From Halopseudomonas nanhaiensis (GTDB lineage: Bacteria > Pseudomonadota > Gammaproteobacteria > Pseudomonadales > Pseudomonadaceae), in contig NZ_CP073751.1 of assembly GCF_020025155.1 (NCBI RefSeq), forward strand, positions 1,922,001 through 1,986,000: a stretch of DNA of 64,000 bases, written 5' to 3'. Below are positions 1 through 9,352 of this stretch, in pieces (within the stretch, counting starts at the first letter, position 1; every line of letters starts with the position of its first letter). The notes under the pieces are model-generated. The model saw nothing but the letters and a program-made list of their open reading frames with translations. It searched no databases and was not told the origin of the DNA. A program made the translations under genes and the position numbers.

Positions 1-521
1 GATACTGCCCTGCTCCGGTTTTGCTGGTACGCAGCGTCGAGTCATGGATGCACGGCTCGGTACTCGCAGCTGTGGACCTGGGCAATCATGACGACCAGCA
101 CCATGTATTGCACGACACCATCGTCAGCCATGCTGCGGACATTGCCGAGATGATCAACGGCAAGCTTCACCTGGTCAGCGCTCACCCTGCGCCGATGCTG
201 TCCGCCGCCGATCCGGTGTATCAACTGCGCGAGCGCATTGCGGCTCGGTACGCCGACGAGGCACAGAAATATATCGCCCAGTACGGCATGCCTGCAGAAC
301 AGGTCCACGTCGACGAAGGTCCGGCTGACACCTTGATACCGCGCGTCGCGCGTCGGATCGGTGCGAGCGTTGTCGTGATCGGTACCGTTGCACGCACCGG
401 TATTTCCGGAGCACTGATCGGCAATACCGCAGAAGTGGTTCTAGACCAACTCGCCAGTGATGTCCTGGTACTCAAGCCGGATGACATGATTGCGCACCTT
501 GAAGACATCCTCGAGAAGTAG
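1..521 (+). CDS. UspE-like tandem universal stress protein, 5' end cut by window edge
   Basis: The reading frame is open to the left edge, where it encodes YCPAPVLLV, the typical last strand of a first Usp domain. A complete second Usp domain follows (about residues 15-160 of the visible part). Its C-terminal signature GTVARTGISGALIGNTAE ends in the SDVLVLKP strand. The G-T-x-x-R-T-G-I form and the two-domain layout are those of UspE-type proteins, cytoplasmic stress proteins that help cells survive starvation and oxidative or envelope stress. The neighbouring acnB is a separate unit with its own promoter. A Usp gene beside acnB is also my recollection of the Pseudomonas arrangement. The missing N-terminal half lies outside the window. 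Confidence 0.85.
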   Translation, partial: YCPAPVLLVRSVESWMHGSVLAAVDLGNHDDQHHVLHDTIVSHAADIAEMINGKLHLVSAHPAPMLSAADPVYQLRERIAARYADEAQKYIAQYGMPAEQVHVDEGPADTLIPRVARRIGASVVVIGTVARTGISGALIGNTAEVVLDQLASDVLVLKPDDMIAHLEDILEK

Positions 522-525
522 CCGA

Positions 526-553
526 CAGGGCAGCACCTTCTGGTGCTGCCCTG
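526..553 (+). terminator. Perfect 12-bp hairpin after the usp gene
   Basis: A 12-bp perfect inverted repeat with a 4-nt loop starts 5 nt after the stop codon. It lacks a downstream T-run, so it may be a weak or Rho-assisted terminator, or an mRNA 3'-end stabiliser. Confidence 0.55.
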
Positions 554-614
554 GCTCCGGAAGCTGCCTGTCCGCTTCCGTCTGTCCCCTACCAAGGTTA
601 TAGACCCCTGCAAC

Positions 615-643
615 TTAACTTTACCGGGCGCTTACTGTAGAAT
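615..643 (+). promoter_or_regulatory. Sigma-70-type promoter for acnB
   Basis: TTAACT (615-620) and TAGAAT (638-643) are separated by exactly 17 nt. They match the consensus at 4 of 6 and 5 of 6 positions. Transcription would start near 650, giving acnB a leader of about 180 nt before its GTG codon. Confidence 0.55.
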
Positions 644-790
644 CGGCGCGCCGTTAGGGCTGTGTGACAGGCGTTTGCCCGCAACCCCATTCGTATCTGC
701 GTACCCAGTTACCCAGGTTGCCCCCCACCAGATTAGGGCTTGCGCTTGCACCCAACCTCATATCCGGCGCCATGGTCCGTGAGGATGACC

Positions 791-809
791 GTTCCGTCAC
801 AAACGGAAC
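791..809 (+). promoter_or_regulatory. Small hairpin in the acnB leader, just before the ribosome site
   Basis: GTTCCGT (791-797) and ACGGAAC (803-809) form a 7-bp stem with a 5-nt loop. It ends 6 nt before the TGAGGGT ribosome site (816-822) that serves the GTG start at 830. It could tune initiation, but nothing shows a ligand or protein partner. Confidence 0.3.
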
Positions 810-829
810 AGACTGATGAGGGTATTACT

Positions 830-3424
830 GTGCTTGAAGCCTATCGCAAACACGTTGCAGAGCGCGCCGCCCAGGGCATCGTGCCTCAGCCGCTGAACGC
901 CGAACAAACCGCTGGTCTGGTTGATCTGCTGAAGAACCCGCCCGCCGGCGAAGAAGAGTTTCTGCTCGACCTGCTGACCAACCGCGTTCCTCCGGGAGTG
1001 GACGAAGCTGCCTACGTCAAGGCCGGCTTCCTGTCTGCCGTTGCCAAAGGCGAAGCCACCTCCCCGCTGCTGACCAAACAGCGTGCTGTCGAATTGCTCG
1101 GCACCATGCAGGGCGGCTACAACATCGCCACTATGGTCGAACTGCTTGATGATCAGGAGCTCGCTCCTTTCGCCGCTGTGGAGCTCAAGCACACTCTGTT
1201 GATGTTCGACGCGTTCCATGATGTTGCCGAACGTGCCAAGAATGGCAATGCGCATGCACAGGGCGTGCTGCAGTCCTGGGCCGACGGCGAGTGGTTCGTC
1301 AACAAGCCTGCCGTGCCGGAAAAACTGAGCCTGACCGTCTTCAAGGTTCCCGGCGAAACCAACACTGATGACCTCTCCCCGGCTCCGGATGCCTGGTCGC
1401 GCCCCGACATCCCATTGCATGCACTGGCCATGCTGAAGATGGCTCGTGACGGTATCGTGCCGGACGAGCAAGGCGCCATCGGTCCGCTGAAGCAGATTGA
1501 AGAAGTCCGTTCCAAGGGCTTCCCGGTTGCCTATGTCGGTGACGTGGTCGGTACTGGTTCCTCGCGCAAGTCGGCCACCAACTCCGTTCTGTGGTTCTTC
1601 GGCGACGACATCCCCTACGTGCCCAACAAGCGCGCCGGTGGTTTCTGCTTCGGTTCCAAGATCGCTCCGATCTTCTACAACACCATGGAAGATGCCGGCG
1701 CCCTGCCGATCGAATTCGACGTCTCCGAGATGGAAACTGGTGACGTGATCGACGTCTACGTGTACGACGGCAAGGTGTGCAAGCACGGCACCGACGACGT
1801 CATCACCACCTTCGAGCTGAAAACCCAGGTTCTGCTGGACGAAGTCCGCGCTGGTGGCCGGATCCCGCTGATCATTGGCCGCGGCCTCACCGACAAGGCA
1901 CGCGCCGAACTTGGTCTGCCGCACTCGGATCTGTTCCGCAAGCCCGAGCAGCCGGTGGACACCAAGAAGGGTTACACCCTGGCGCAGAAGATGGTCGGCA
2001 AGGCATGTGGCGTAGAGGGCGTACGCCCTGGCACCTACTGCGAACCGAAGATGACTACCGTGGGTTCGCAGGACACCACGGGCCCGATGACCCGTGACGA
2101 ACTGAAGGACCTGGCTTGCCTGGGCTTCTCTGCTGATCTGGTCATGCAATCGTTCTGTCACACCGCGGCTTACCCCAAGCCGATCGACGTGACCACGCAC
2201 CACACGCTGCCTGACTTCATCCACAACCGTGGCGGCGTCGCGCTGCGCCCGGGTGACGGCATTATCCACAGCTGGTTGAACCGCATGCTGCTGCCCGACA
2301 CTGTCGGTACCGGTGGCGACTCGCACACCCGTTTCCCAATGGGCATTTCCTTCCCGGCCGGTTCCGGTCTGGTCGCCTTCGCCGCTGCCACCGGCGTCAT
2401 GCCGCTGGACATGCCGGAATCGGTTCTGGTGCGTTTCAAGGGTGAAATGCAGCCCGGCATCACGCTGCGCGATCTGGTGCATGCAATCCCCTACTACGCG
2501 ATCCAGGAAGGTCACCTGACCGTCGAGAAGAAAGGCAAGAAGAACATCTTCTCCGGCCGTATTCTCGAGATCGAAGGTTTGGATCACCTGACCGCCGAGC
2601 AGGCATTCGAACTGTCCGACGCCTCCGCCGAGCGCTCCGCTGCCGGTTGCACCATCAACCTGAGCGAAGAGTCGGTTGCCGAGTACCTGAAGTCCAACAT
2701 CGTCCTGCTGCGCTGGATGATCGCCAACGGCTATCAGGACCCGCGTACCCTGGAGCGCCGTGCTCAGGCCATGGAAGCCTGGCTGGCTGATCCCAAGCTG
2801 ATGAAGGCCGACCCGGACGCCGAGTACGCTGCCATCATCGAAATCGATCTGAGCGAAGTGAAAGAGCCCGTTCTCTGCGCCCCGAACGATCCGGACGATG
2901 CGCGTCTGCTGTCTCAGGTAGCTGGCGAGAAGATCGACGAGGTCTTCATCGGTTCCTGCATGACCAACATCGGCCACTTCCGCGCGGCCGGCAAGCTGCT
3001 CGAGAAGAACAAGGGTGCCCTGCCGACTCGTCTGTGGCTGGCTCCGCCAACCAAGATGGATCAGTTCCAGCTGACCGAAGAAGGCTACTACGGCATCTAC
3101 GGCAAGGCTGGTGCGCGCATGGAAATGCCAGGCTGCTCGCTGTGCATGGGTAACCAGGCACGTGTGGCTGCCAAGTCCACCGTCGTATCCACCTCCACAC
3201 GGAACTTCCCGAACCGTCTGGGTGATGGCGCCGATGTGTACCTGGCTTCTGCCGAGCTGGCTTCGGTTGCATCGATTCTGGGTCGCCTGCCGACCGTTGA
3301 GGAATACATGGGCTATGCTGCAGAGCTCAACAGCATGTCCAGCGATATCTATCGCTACATGAACTTCAACGAAATCGAGTCGTACCAGAAGGCCGCAGCG
3401 TCCATCCCGGTCGCTCAGGTCTAA
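830..3424 (+). CDS. acnB: Aconitate hydratase B (bifunctional, 2-methylisocitrate dehydratase)
   Basis: AcnB interconverts citrate and isocitrate in the TCA cycle and also acts on 2-methylcitrate intermediates. The frame is open further upstream, but the family start MLEAYRKH corresponds to the GTG at 830, which has a TGAGGGT ribosome site. This gives 864 residues against 865 in E. coli. With this start the [4Fe-4S] ligands fall at Cys710 (GSCMTN), Cys769 and Cys772 (GCSLCMGN), exactly the E. coli numbering. The N-terminal HEAT-like domain (about 1-160) and the swivelling domain (about 170-370) precede the three-domain catalytic core. It is monocistronic: promoter upstream, intrinsic terminator at 3441. 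Confidence 0.97.
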   Translation: MLEAYRKHVAERAAQGIVPQPLNAEQTAGLVDLLKNPPAGEEEFLLDLLTNRVPPGVDEAAYVKAGFLSAVAKGEATSPLLTKQRAVELLGTMQGGYNIATMVELLDDQELAPFAAVELKHTLLMFDAFHDVAERAKNGNAHAQGVLQSWADGEWFVNKPAVPEKLSLTVFKVPGETNTDDLSPAPDAWSRPDIPLHALAMLKMARDGIVPDEQGAIGPLKQIEEVRSKGFPVAYVGDVVGTGSSRKSATNSVLWFFGDDIPYVPNKRAGGFCFGSKIAPIFYNTMEDAGALPIEFDVSEMETGDVIDVYVYDGKVCKHGTDDVITTFELKTQVLLDEVRAGGRIPLIIGRGLTDKARAELGLPHSDLFRKPEQPVDTKKGYTLAQKMVGKACGVEGVRPGTYCEPKMTTVGSQDTTGPMTRDELKDLACLGFSADLVMQSFCHTAAYPKPIDVTTHHTLPDFIHNRGGVALRPGDGIIHSWLNRMLLPDTVGTGGDSHTRFPMGISFPAGSGLVAFAAATGVMPLDMPESVLVRFKGEMQPGITLRDLVHAIPYYAIQEGHLTVEKKGKKNIFSGRILEIEGLDHLTAEQAFELSDASAERSAAGCTINLSEESVAEYLKSNIVLLRWMIANGYQDPRTLERRAQAMEAWLADPKLMKADPDAEYAAIIEIDLSEVKEPVLCAPNDPDDARLLSQVAGEKIDEVFIGSCMTNIGHFRAAGKLLEKNKGALPTRLWLAPPTKMDQFQLTEEGYYGIYGKAGARMEMPGCSLCMGNQARVAAKSTVVSTSTRNFPNRLGDGADVYLASAELASVASILGRLPTVEEYMGYAAELNSMSSDIYRYMNFNEIESYQKAAASIPVAQV

Positions 3425-3440
3425 GCACCACGCAATATCG

Positions 3441-3468
3441 AAAAGCCCCGCCTCGTGCGGGGCTTTTT
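3441..3468 (+). terminator. Intrinsic terminator of acnB
   Basis: AAAAGCCCCGC and GCGGGGCTTTTT form an 11-bp stem with a 5-nt loop, followed by five T residues 17 nt after the acnB stop. Confidence 0.9.
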
Positions 3469-3659
3469 CGTTGGGGTCATCAGGTCGTTAGGGATATCTG
3501 CCTTGGCCCGCAGGCTCCGGACCCCAGATATGTGACTCGCATCAGCTTTTCCCGCACTCACCGTTGCGCTTCGTCTCTTCGGCCAACACACTCCGGCCCG
3601 CACGCCAATGTTCCGCTGTCGTTGGTTCTCCATCTTTGAGTTAAAGACCGGGATCTACC

Positions 3660-6600
3660 ATGACACGGAAGTTTGTCTCCCGCCGGCGTCCGCTCGCCGG
3701 TGCCACCTTCGTTGAATACCTGATCGTCGTCAGCGCCCTGATTGTCGTCGGCGTCATCGCCTTTTCCAGCTTCGGCTCCAGCAGCCGCCAGCATGTTGGA
3801 CATATCTCCAAGGAACTGGCTGGCATGCCCGCGTCGATGGACGGCGGCAGTGCCGGTGGTGGGGGTTCGGGTTGGCCTGGTTCCGGTGGCGGATCAGGCT
3901 CAGGGAGCGGCTCGGGTTCAGGAACGGATGCGGGCAGCGGCGATGCCGGCGGCTCGGGTGGGGGCTCCGGCACCGTGGGCGGCGGTACCGGTGGGGGCGC
4001 AGACGGTTCGGGCGGTGGCGCTGGTGGCGGCACCGCATGGGATGATTTGCTCGGGGGCGGCAGTGGCGGCGGGCTCGATGGCGTGGGCGGTGGCGGCTCC
4101 TCCGGCTTCAACCCCGGCGGCGATCTGGGCGGCGGTATGGCCTGCTCGGTCGACACGGGTAATGATCAGAACGCCTCCCCCGCCGGCGGCAGCCCACCGA
4201 CCTACACCCTGGTCGGCAACCCGATCAACATCGCGACTGGCAACAAGTACCAGCAGGAAGTCGATTACCAGGGCTCGGGTGAGTTTCCCCTCGCGTTCAT
4301 CCGCGCCTACAACAGCCACGCCACCGACGAAGCCGGCAGCCTCGGCTCGGGCTGGCAGCACAACTACGAGCGGCGTATCACTGCTCACGATGACGGCCGC
4401 ATGCGCGTGGTGCGTGAGGATGGCCGCCGGCACTATTTCCGCCAGGATGGCCAGCGCTGGATCGCCACCGACAACAACGTCGACACGTTTGAAGGGGTGT
4501 ATCGCCAGGACGAGTTGCTCGGTTGGACCTACCGCCCCGGCACCGGTGGCGCCGAGCAGTACGATGCCCAGGGCCGCCTGCTGAGTATCGAGCACGTGCA
4601 TGGACAGCGTCAGCAGCTTGAGTACAACGAAGAGGGCCAGCTGGCGAGCGTCAGCGATGCCTATGGCCAGCGCGTGCGCTTTCAGTACTCCGGCCAGCGT
4701 CTGGTGCGGGTCGATACGCCCGATGGTCAGGCGCTGCAGTTCGGGTATGACACCTTCAACGGTAATCTGCTCACCGTCACCCAGGGCAAACCGGGGCTGC
4801 TCGACCGGCTGCGTCGCTCGACACTGGACGGCCCGGCCCGCACCTACCATTACGAAGACACGGACTTCCCACACTACCTGACCGGCATCACCGATGAAGC
4901 CGGCCGCCGCTACGCCACCTGGGCCTATGACAACCTGGGCCGGGCGGTGCTGTCCGAGCACGGCCAAGGCGTGGAGCGCATCACGGTTGAGTATCTGGCC
5001 AACAAGACCTTCATCACCAACGCAGCCGGCAAGACCGCGACCTATCACCTGATCGAGCAAAAGGGCGTCAAACGCCTCAGTCGCATCGAGGGCGATGCCA
5101 CCCCCTACTGCCCCGAGACCCAGCAGCGGCATATCTATGCCGACACCGGTTATCTGACCGCCGCCATCGATGCCGAAGGCCGCGCCACGCTGATGGAGCG
5201 TAACGAGCGGGGGCTGATCACCGAGCTGACCCAGGGCGTGTTGTGGCAGAACCAAGCGCCGGTGCTACAACCGGAGAGCCAGCGCATCGTCAGCGAATGG
5301 CACCCGCACAAGCCGCTGGTGACGCGCCGCACCTATTACAGTCTGGACGATGACCAGCAGTGGCAGCCCCAGCGCGAGACCTTCACGCACTATGACCAGC
5401 AGGACCGCCCGGAGGTCTACACCGAGGTCAACCTGAGCACCCAGCAGGTGCCCTACGCCACCCACGGTGACAGTCGCAGCTGGACCTACCAGTACAGCTA
5501 TCATGACGATGCCAACACGCACCTGGCGCGCATCCGCATTACCGATCCGCGCAAAGCTCAGACCCAGTTGGATTACGACAAGCAGGGTCAGATGGTTCGT
5601 GTGACCAACGCTCTCGGCCACGTTACCCGCTATGACAACCACACCGCCCAGGGTCGCCCCGGCCGCATCACCGACCCCAACGGCCTGATCACCCAGCTGA
5701 CCTACAACGACCGTGGCTGGCTGACCGGGATCAAACGCATCGGCAGCCATACCAGCCAGATGCAGATCGAGTATCTGGCCAACGGCCTGCCCTCTACCCT
5801 GCACCGGGAAAACGGTGACAGCCTGACGGTTACCTACAACGATGCCCGCCAGGTCACCAGCCTGACCAACAGCCTGGGCGAGCACATCGCCGTCACACCC
5901 AACGCCGTCAGTGGCGCCTGGGAAACGCTGTCGATTCAGAACGAAGAAGGTCAGGACGTGCTGGTCAAGCAGCGTCAGCTCGACGAGCTGGGCCGGGTCA
6001 TTGCGCTGCTGGGCAATGCCGGCCAGCAGACCCGCGTGCAGTATGACAAGGCCGGCCTGCCGATCCGTATCGAGCAGCAGGCTGGCGAGGAACCCACCGG
6101 CCTGCTGACCACCGTGCAACAGTACGATGCCCTGGCGCGTCTGACCCAGACCCGCGACCCGGCCGACGGCCAGACCCAGTTCGGCTACGGCCCGACTGGG
6201 CAGCTCGACACCGTGATCGCCGCCAACCAGGCGACCACCCGCTACACCCGCGATGGGCTGGGACGGCTGCTGCAACTGGACAGCCCCGACACCGGTATCC
6301 AGATCCATCACTACGATGACGCCGGCCAGCTCAGCCGCACCCACCGTCCGGACCAGCCAGACCAGGACGTCCGCTACCACTACGATGCGCTCGGTCGCCT
6401 CACTCGCATCCAGTACAGCGATCCAGGCGAAGACATCACCTACACCTACGATCAGAACGACGAAGCTCATGGCGCTGGCATCGGTCGAGTGACCCGCATC
6501 ACCAGCCGCCACAGCCAGATCGACTACCGCTACGATGCCCACGGCAACCTACTGGTCGATGCCCGGAAGATAAAGGTGGGTGGGCACACCCATGAGCAAA

Positions 6601-8270
6601 CGATCACTTACAGCTACACGAACGGCAACCAACTGGCGTCGATCACCTACCCCAACGGCCAGACCGTTCGGTACGACTATGAGAACGGCCGCCACAGCCA
6701 GGTCACGCTGGGAACCGAGCAAACCGATACCCCGCTGATTACCGACATCACCCACCGCCCCTTCGGCAGCATGGACAGCTGGACCTATGGCAACGGCCTG
6801 ACCCAGACGCTGGAGCATGACCTGGATGGCCGCATCACTGCGGTCAACGTTCAAAACGAAAACAACGAAGCCGTCTGGCAGCAGGCTTACGAGTATGACC
6901 GACTGAACAACATCACCGGCATCGAGCGCAGCGAAGGCCAACGGACTTACCAGCAGCAGTTCGGCTACGACCTGCTGCAGAGGCTGATCATGGATCAGGG
7001 TCCCTACGGGCAGCAGCGCTTCGACTATGACGAAGTCGGCAATCGACTGACCCAGCGCTACACCAGAAGCGACGAGAACCACATCGGCGAGCCGGACGAA
7101 GCAAAAGAAGAGCTAACCAGGTACTTCTACGCACCCGCCAGCAACCGGCTGCTCGGCACCAATGAAAAAGACATCGTTCTTGACGCAGTCGGCAACACGC
7201 TACTGGAGCGCAACGACACGATCCGCAGCTACGACTATAACGCCCAGAACCGCATCAGCGCGTATCGGGAGAACGGCCGACTGAAGGCCCGCTACCACTA
7301 CAACGCGCTTGGCCAACGCATCCACAAGGCGGTACTGCAGCCGGACGGCGGCGAGGCGCATACCCTCTTCCACTACGATCAGCAGGGTCAACTGCTGGGC
7401 GAGACCCGCCTGCAGATCAGCGGAGCGTCAGATCACGAGCAAGCGGCGAACACCCAGAACATCGTCTGGCTCCAACTGCGGCCATTGGTAGCGATCGACA
7501 CTAACCGATACGAAGCCTCTAACATCGCCTGGCTTCATAGCGATCACTTGCTCACGCCGCGGACCGCGACCGATTTGAATCAAGCGATCATCTGGAGATG
7601 GGGTAGTGATGCTTTTGGCGCCGTAAGAGGGGAAAGTCTAAGCTCCCCACAAGAACTTCAGTTATCCCTATATCTAAGATTCCCGGGGCAGTACTTTGAT
7701 AAAGAGACGGGGTTGCACTACAACTACTATAGGGACTATGACCCGGCGGCAGGAAGGTATCTACAGAGCGATCCGATTGGGTTGCGGGGTGGACTCAACA
7801 CATTTTCTTACGTTAGCGGCAATCCACTGACATTTTTGGATCCGCTGGGCTTAGCGCGGTTTGGGTTTAGACCATTAGAAGGGCAAGAACAACTCTATGA
7901 CGCTCCCGACGGGAGCAGTAATCATCATTTTGCTCATGAGCAGTTATGGTTTGATGACATTCCCAATGAGAATGTTGGTTTTTTCTCTGGTGATGGAGAA
8001 GGTTTCGGGCCAGTGGTGTGCGGCGAATTCGGCAACGTCAGAAGTGATGAAGGACATACACGAGATGAATATGATTTTATTGGGCCTACGTACGACGACG
8101 ATATTATGCGTCAAGCTCTAAATAACATTCGAGACGACTGGAATGGCAGCACATACTGCCTTGCAGGGCGCAACTGTCAACATTTTTCTGAGGCACTGAG
8201 AGTTGAATACGATCGCATTATCAACCCACCCCAGTGTCGGATGACTCGGAGAGGCCTACGGTGCAACTGA
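3660..8270 (+). CDS. RHS-repeat polymorphic toxin with Flp-prepilin-like N-terminus and papain-like C-terminal tip
   Basis: A 1536-residue protein. Residues 8-40 read as a type IVb (Flp) prepilin leader: a basic stretch RRRPLA, Gly14 at -1, Ala15, Glu19 at +5 and Tyr20 at +6, then a hydrophobic helix to about residue 36. A Gly/Ser-rich linker spans residues 61-180. The DUF6531 entry motif (GNPINIATGNKYQ, from 187) opens a long array of YD repeats. The RHS core ends with DPIGL (1371) and DPLGL (1394), the region where RHS proteins cleave themselves. The variable tip (1399-1536) has a His-rich stretch (H1422, H1423, H1426), a GFF motif and YCLAGRNCQHF with Cys1506, resembling the papain-like tips of other RHS toxins. 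No VgrG, PAAR or Eag partner is near, so type VI export is not supported. The ATG has only a weak ribosome site. Base composition falls sharply after about 7500. Confidence 0.85.
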   Translation: MTRKFVSRRRPLAGATFVEYLIVVSALIVVGVIAFSSFGSSSRQHVGHISKELAGMPASMDGGSAGGGGSGWPGSGGGSGSGSGSGSGTDAGSGDAGGSGGGSGTVGGGTGGGADGSGGGAGGGTAWDDLLGGGSGGGLDGVGGGGSSGFNPGGDLGGGMACSVDTGNDQNASPAGGSPPTYTLVGNPINIATGNKYQQEVDYQGSGEFPLAFIRAYNSHATDEAGSLGSGWQHNYERRITAHDDGRMRVVREDGRRHYFRQDGQRWIATDNNVDTFEGVYRQDELLGWTYRPGTGGAEQYDAQGRLLSIEHVHGQRQQLEYNEEGQLASVSDAYGQRVRFQYSGQRLVRVDTPDGQALQFGYDTFNGNLLTVTQGKPGLLDRLRRSTLDGPARTYHYEDTDFPHYLTGITDEAGRRYATWAYDNLGRAVLSEHGQGVERITVEYLANKTFITNAAGKTATYHLIEQKGVKRLSRIEGDATPYCPETQQRHIYADTGYLTAAIDAEGRATLMERNERGLITELTQGVLWQNQAPVLQPESQRIVSEWHPHKPLVTRRTYYSLDDDQQWQPQRETFTHYDQQDRPEVYTEVNLSTQQVPYATHGDSRSWTYQYSYHDDANTHLARIRITDPRKAQTQLDYDKQGQMVRVTNALGHVTRYDNHTAQGRPGRITDPNGLITQLTYNDRGWLTGIKRIGSHTSQMQIEYLANGLPSTLHRENGDSLTVTYNDARQVTSLTNSLGEHIAVTPNAVSGAWETLSIQNEEGQDVLVKQRQLDELGRVIALLGNAGQQTRVQYDKAGLPIRIEQQAGEEPTGLLTTVQQYDALARLTQTRDPADGQTQFGYGPTGQLDTVIAANQATTRYTRDGLGRLLQLDSPDTGIQIHHYDDAGQLSRTHRPDQPDQDVRYHYDALGRLTRIQYSDPGEDITYTYDQNDEAHGAGIGRVTRITSRHSQIDYRYDAHGNLLVDARKIKVGGHTHEQTITYSYTNGNQLASITYPNGQTVRYDYENGRHSQVTLGTEQTDTPLITDITHRPFGSMDSWTYGNGLTQTLEHDLDGRITAVNVQNENNEAVWQQAYEYDRLNNITGIERSEGQRTYQQQFGYDLLQRLIMDQGPYGQQRFDYDEVGNRLTQRYTRSDENHIGEPDEAKEELTRYFYAPASNRLLGTNEKDIVLDAVGNTLLERNDTIRSYDYNAQNRISAYRENGRLKARYHYNALGQRIHKAVLQPDGGEAHTLFHYDQQGQLLGETRLQISGASDHEQAANTQNIVWLQLRPLVAIDTNRYEASNIAWLHSDHLLTPRTATDLNQAIIWRWGSDAFGAVRGESLSSPQELQLSLYLRFPGQYFDKETGLHYNYYRDYDPAAGRYLQSDPIGLRGGLNTFSYVSGNPLTFLDPLGLARFGFRPLEGQEQLYDAPDGSSNHHFAHEQLWFDDIPNENVGFFSGDGEGFGPVVCGEFGNVRSDEGHTRDEYDFIGPTYDDDIMRQALNNIRDDWNGSTYCLAGRNCQHFSEALRVEYDRIINPPQCRMTRRGLRCN

Positions 8271-8587
8271 TTTCTTTCGAGGCATTAAAGCGAAGTAAAA
8301 AAAGGAGATTGATAGGGATTTCGATACTGTTATTTCCAATAATCCCTGCGCTTTTAATGAGGCTTGATTCATCTTATGGTTTGATATGGGCGTTTTTGGA
8401 TACAATCTATTATTCTCCGTTATCCAGCTTAATCGGGAGCCCATTTTTTTTTCGCACTGAGATCGGTTTCATGCCAAGCATACTGGGTCGACTACTTACC
8501 TTTTTAATATATGCATTTATTTTGTCGTTCGTCATGCGAATGAGTCACAAAACATCAAATCAGCCAAGCAACTCAAAAAAGACCTGA
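8261..8587 (+). CDS. Small membrane protein, probable immunity protein of the RHS toxin
   Basis: Starts at a GTG overlapping the last 10 nt of the toxin gene. A GGAG ribosome site at 8248 lies 9 nt upstream; a GTG at 8234 is also in frame but has no such site. The 108-residue product has three hydrophobic segments: after the basic RSKKRR start (about 15-35), in the middle (about 40-60), and near the end (about 75-95), followed by a polar tail. I recognise no family. The role is inferred from position: RHS and other polymorphic toxins are followed directly by the cognate immunity gene. A membrane-bound immunity protein would suit a toxin acting at or in the envelope. The gene is much richer in A+T than the flanking housekeeping genes. 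Confidence 0.6.
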   Translation: MQLISFEALKRSKKRRLIGISILLFPIIPALLMRLDSSYGLIWAFLDTIYYSPLSSLIGSPFFFRTEIGFMPSILGRLLTFLIYAFILSFVMRMSHKTSNQPSNSKKT

Positions 8588-8601
8588 GATATGTTTTACG
8601 C

Positions 8602-9022
8602 ATGCTTCTTCCAAAAATAATGTTGATTTACGTCGCACCCAGTATTACAGAATATTGGGCCTCTATGAGTCATCAGATAGGGATGCGCGTCGCGGTTGCG
8701 GGCACCATATTATTCGCACCTTTCGCTTTAGGAGCATTATTAAACTGGCTGAATTTCCAACCAGTCGGATTTATAGCTAGCCATTTATCCGCAGATGGTA
8801 ATTTTCGGTCCTGCCGATTATCTAGTCAGCAGCAGAACCGCGGGTATCGGGGTGTCACTCCTTTTTTGGACAGGCGTTTTCTGGACGTCGCTAGTCATAG
8901 CCAAAAAACAGAGAGTGCTGGCCTGGAGTTTTGTATTCCTGCTTGTTTCCGTCATTTTAGTTGTCGGCGCCCATTCGGTTTTCAGCTTGTTGGGTAGAAG
9001 CCTATCCATCGATACCATTTGA
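8602..9022 (+). pseudogene. Second membrane-protein gene, split by a +1 frameshift
   Basis: One frame (from ATG 8602) encodes two hydrophobic segments up to about SADGNF. The next frame continues with GPADYLVSSRT and two further strong membrane helices, ending at 9022. Removing one T from the TTTT run at about 8802-8805 joins them into one protein of about 139 residues with four helices. It has the same low G+C and hydrophobic character as the 8261 gene, so it may be a second or spare immunity protein. Upstream residues in its frame (KSAKQLKKDLRYVL) also look coding but lack a start. Sequencing error, real decay or slippage at the homopolymer cannot be told apart here. Confidence 0.5.
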
Positions 9023-9352
9023 ACGTCGCCTTGAACAGAATGCCCTGCAGGCCAATCACAAAGCCCTGCTGCTTGGACAGGTTTGACAGATACAGAAGCG
9101 AAAGTAGCTCATACACAGTGAAGCCAGTCCTTTGAAGCCTCGACAACCAACCGACTCACGCTTCAGCGGAACGCGTAGCTACTGATACAGCACCCTGGAC
9201 CGGGAGAGCGAGGACTGAGAAACAGACGATTGACTAGCGCTAGCAGAACAACGGGTTCGGTCTGCGCACAGACAAGGCGGCACCGATCGCTTTGTTCACT
9301 GTTCCAATCGTCGGGAAACCCCGCCGCCGAGACCAACGGCAGGCCCGTAGTC
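9023..9352. other. Intergenic stretch with no intact gene
   Basis: Composition returns to the chromosomal G+C level. In one frame the first part reads as a possible gene end (PFERRLEQNALQANHKALL, stop at 9084-9086) without a start, perhaps a remnant left by exchange of toxin-immunity modules. I see no repeat, tRNA or insertion-sequence end in the rest. Confidence 0.3.

Noticed and set aside
740-829. Upstream extension of acnB to an ATG at 740
   Set aside because: Would add 30 residues not found in AcnB; the GTG at 830 has a ribosome site and gives family length and cysteine numbering.
797-2977. Long open frame (726 codons) on the minus strand opposite acnB
   Set aside because: Mirror of a GC-rich gene with strong codon bias; the acnB protein is unmistakable, down to its cluster cysteines.
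3918-5255. Minus-strand frame of 445 codons opposite the RHS gene
   Set aside because: Made of the complement of repeated YD codons and the Gly linker; no domain seen.
3660-8270. RHS protein as a type VI secretion effector
   Set aside because: No PAAR, VgrG, Eag chaperone or other type VI gene in the window, and the N-terminus is prepilin-like instead.
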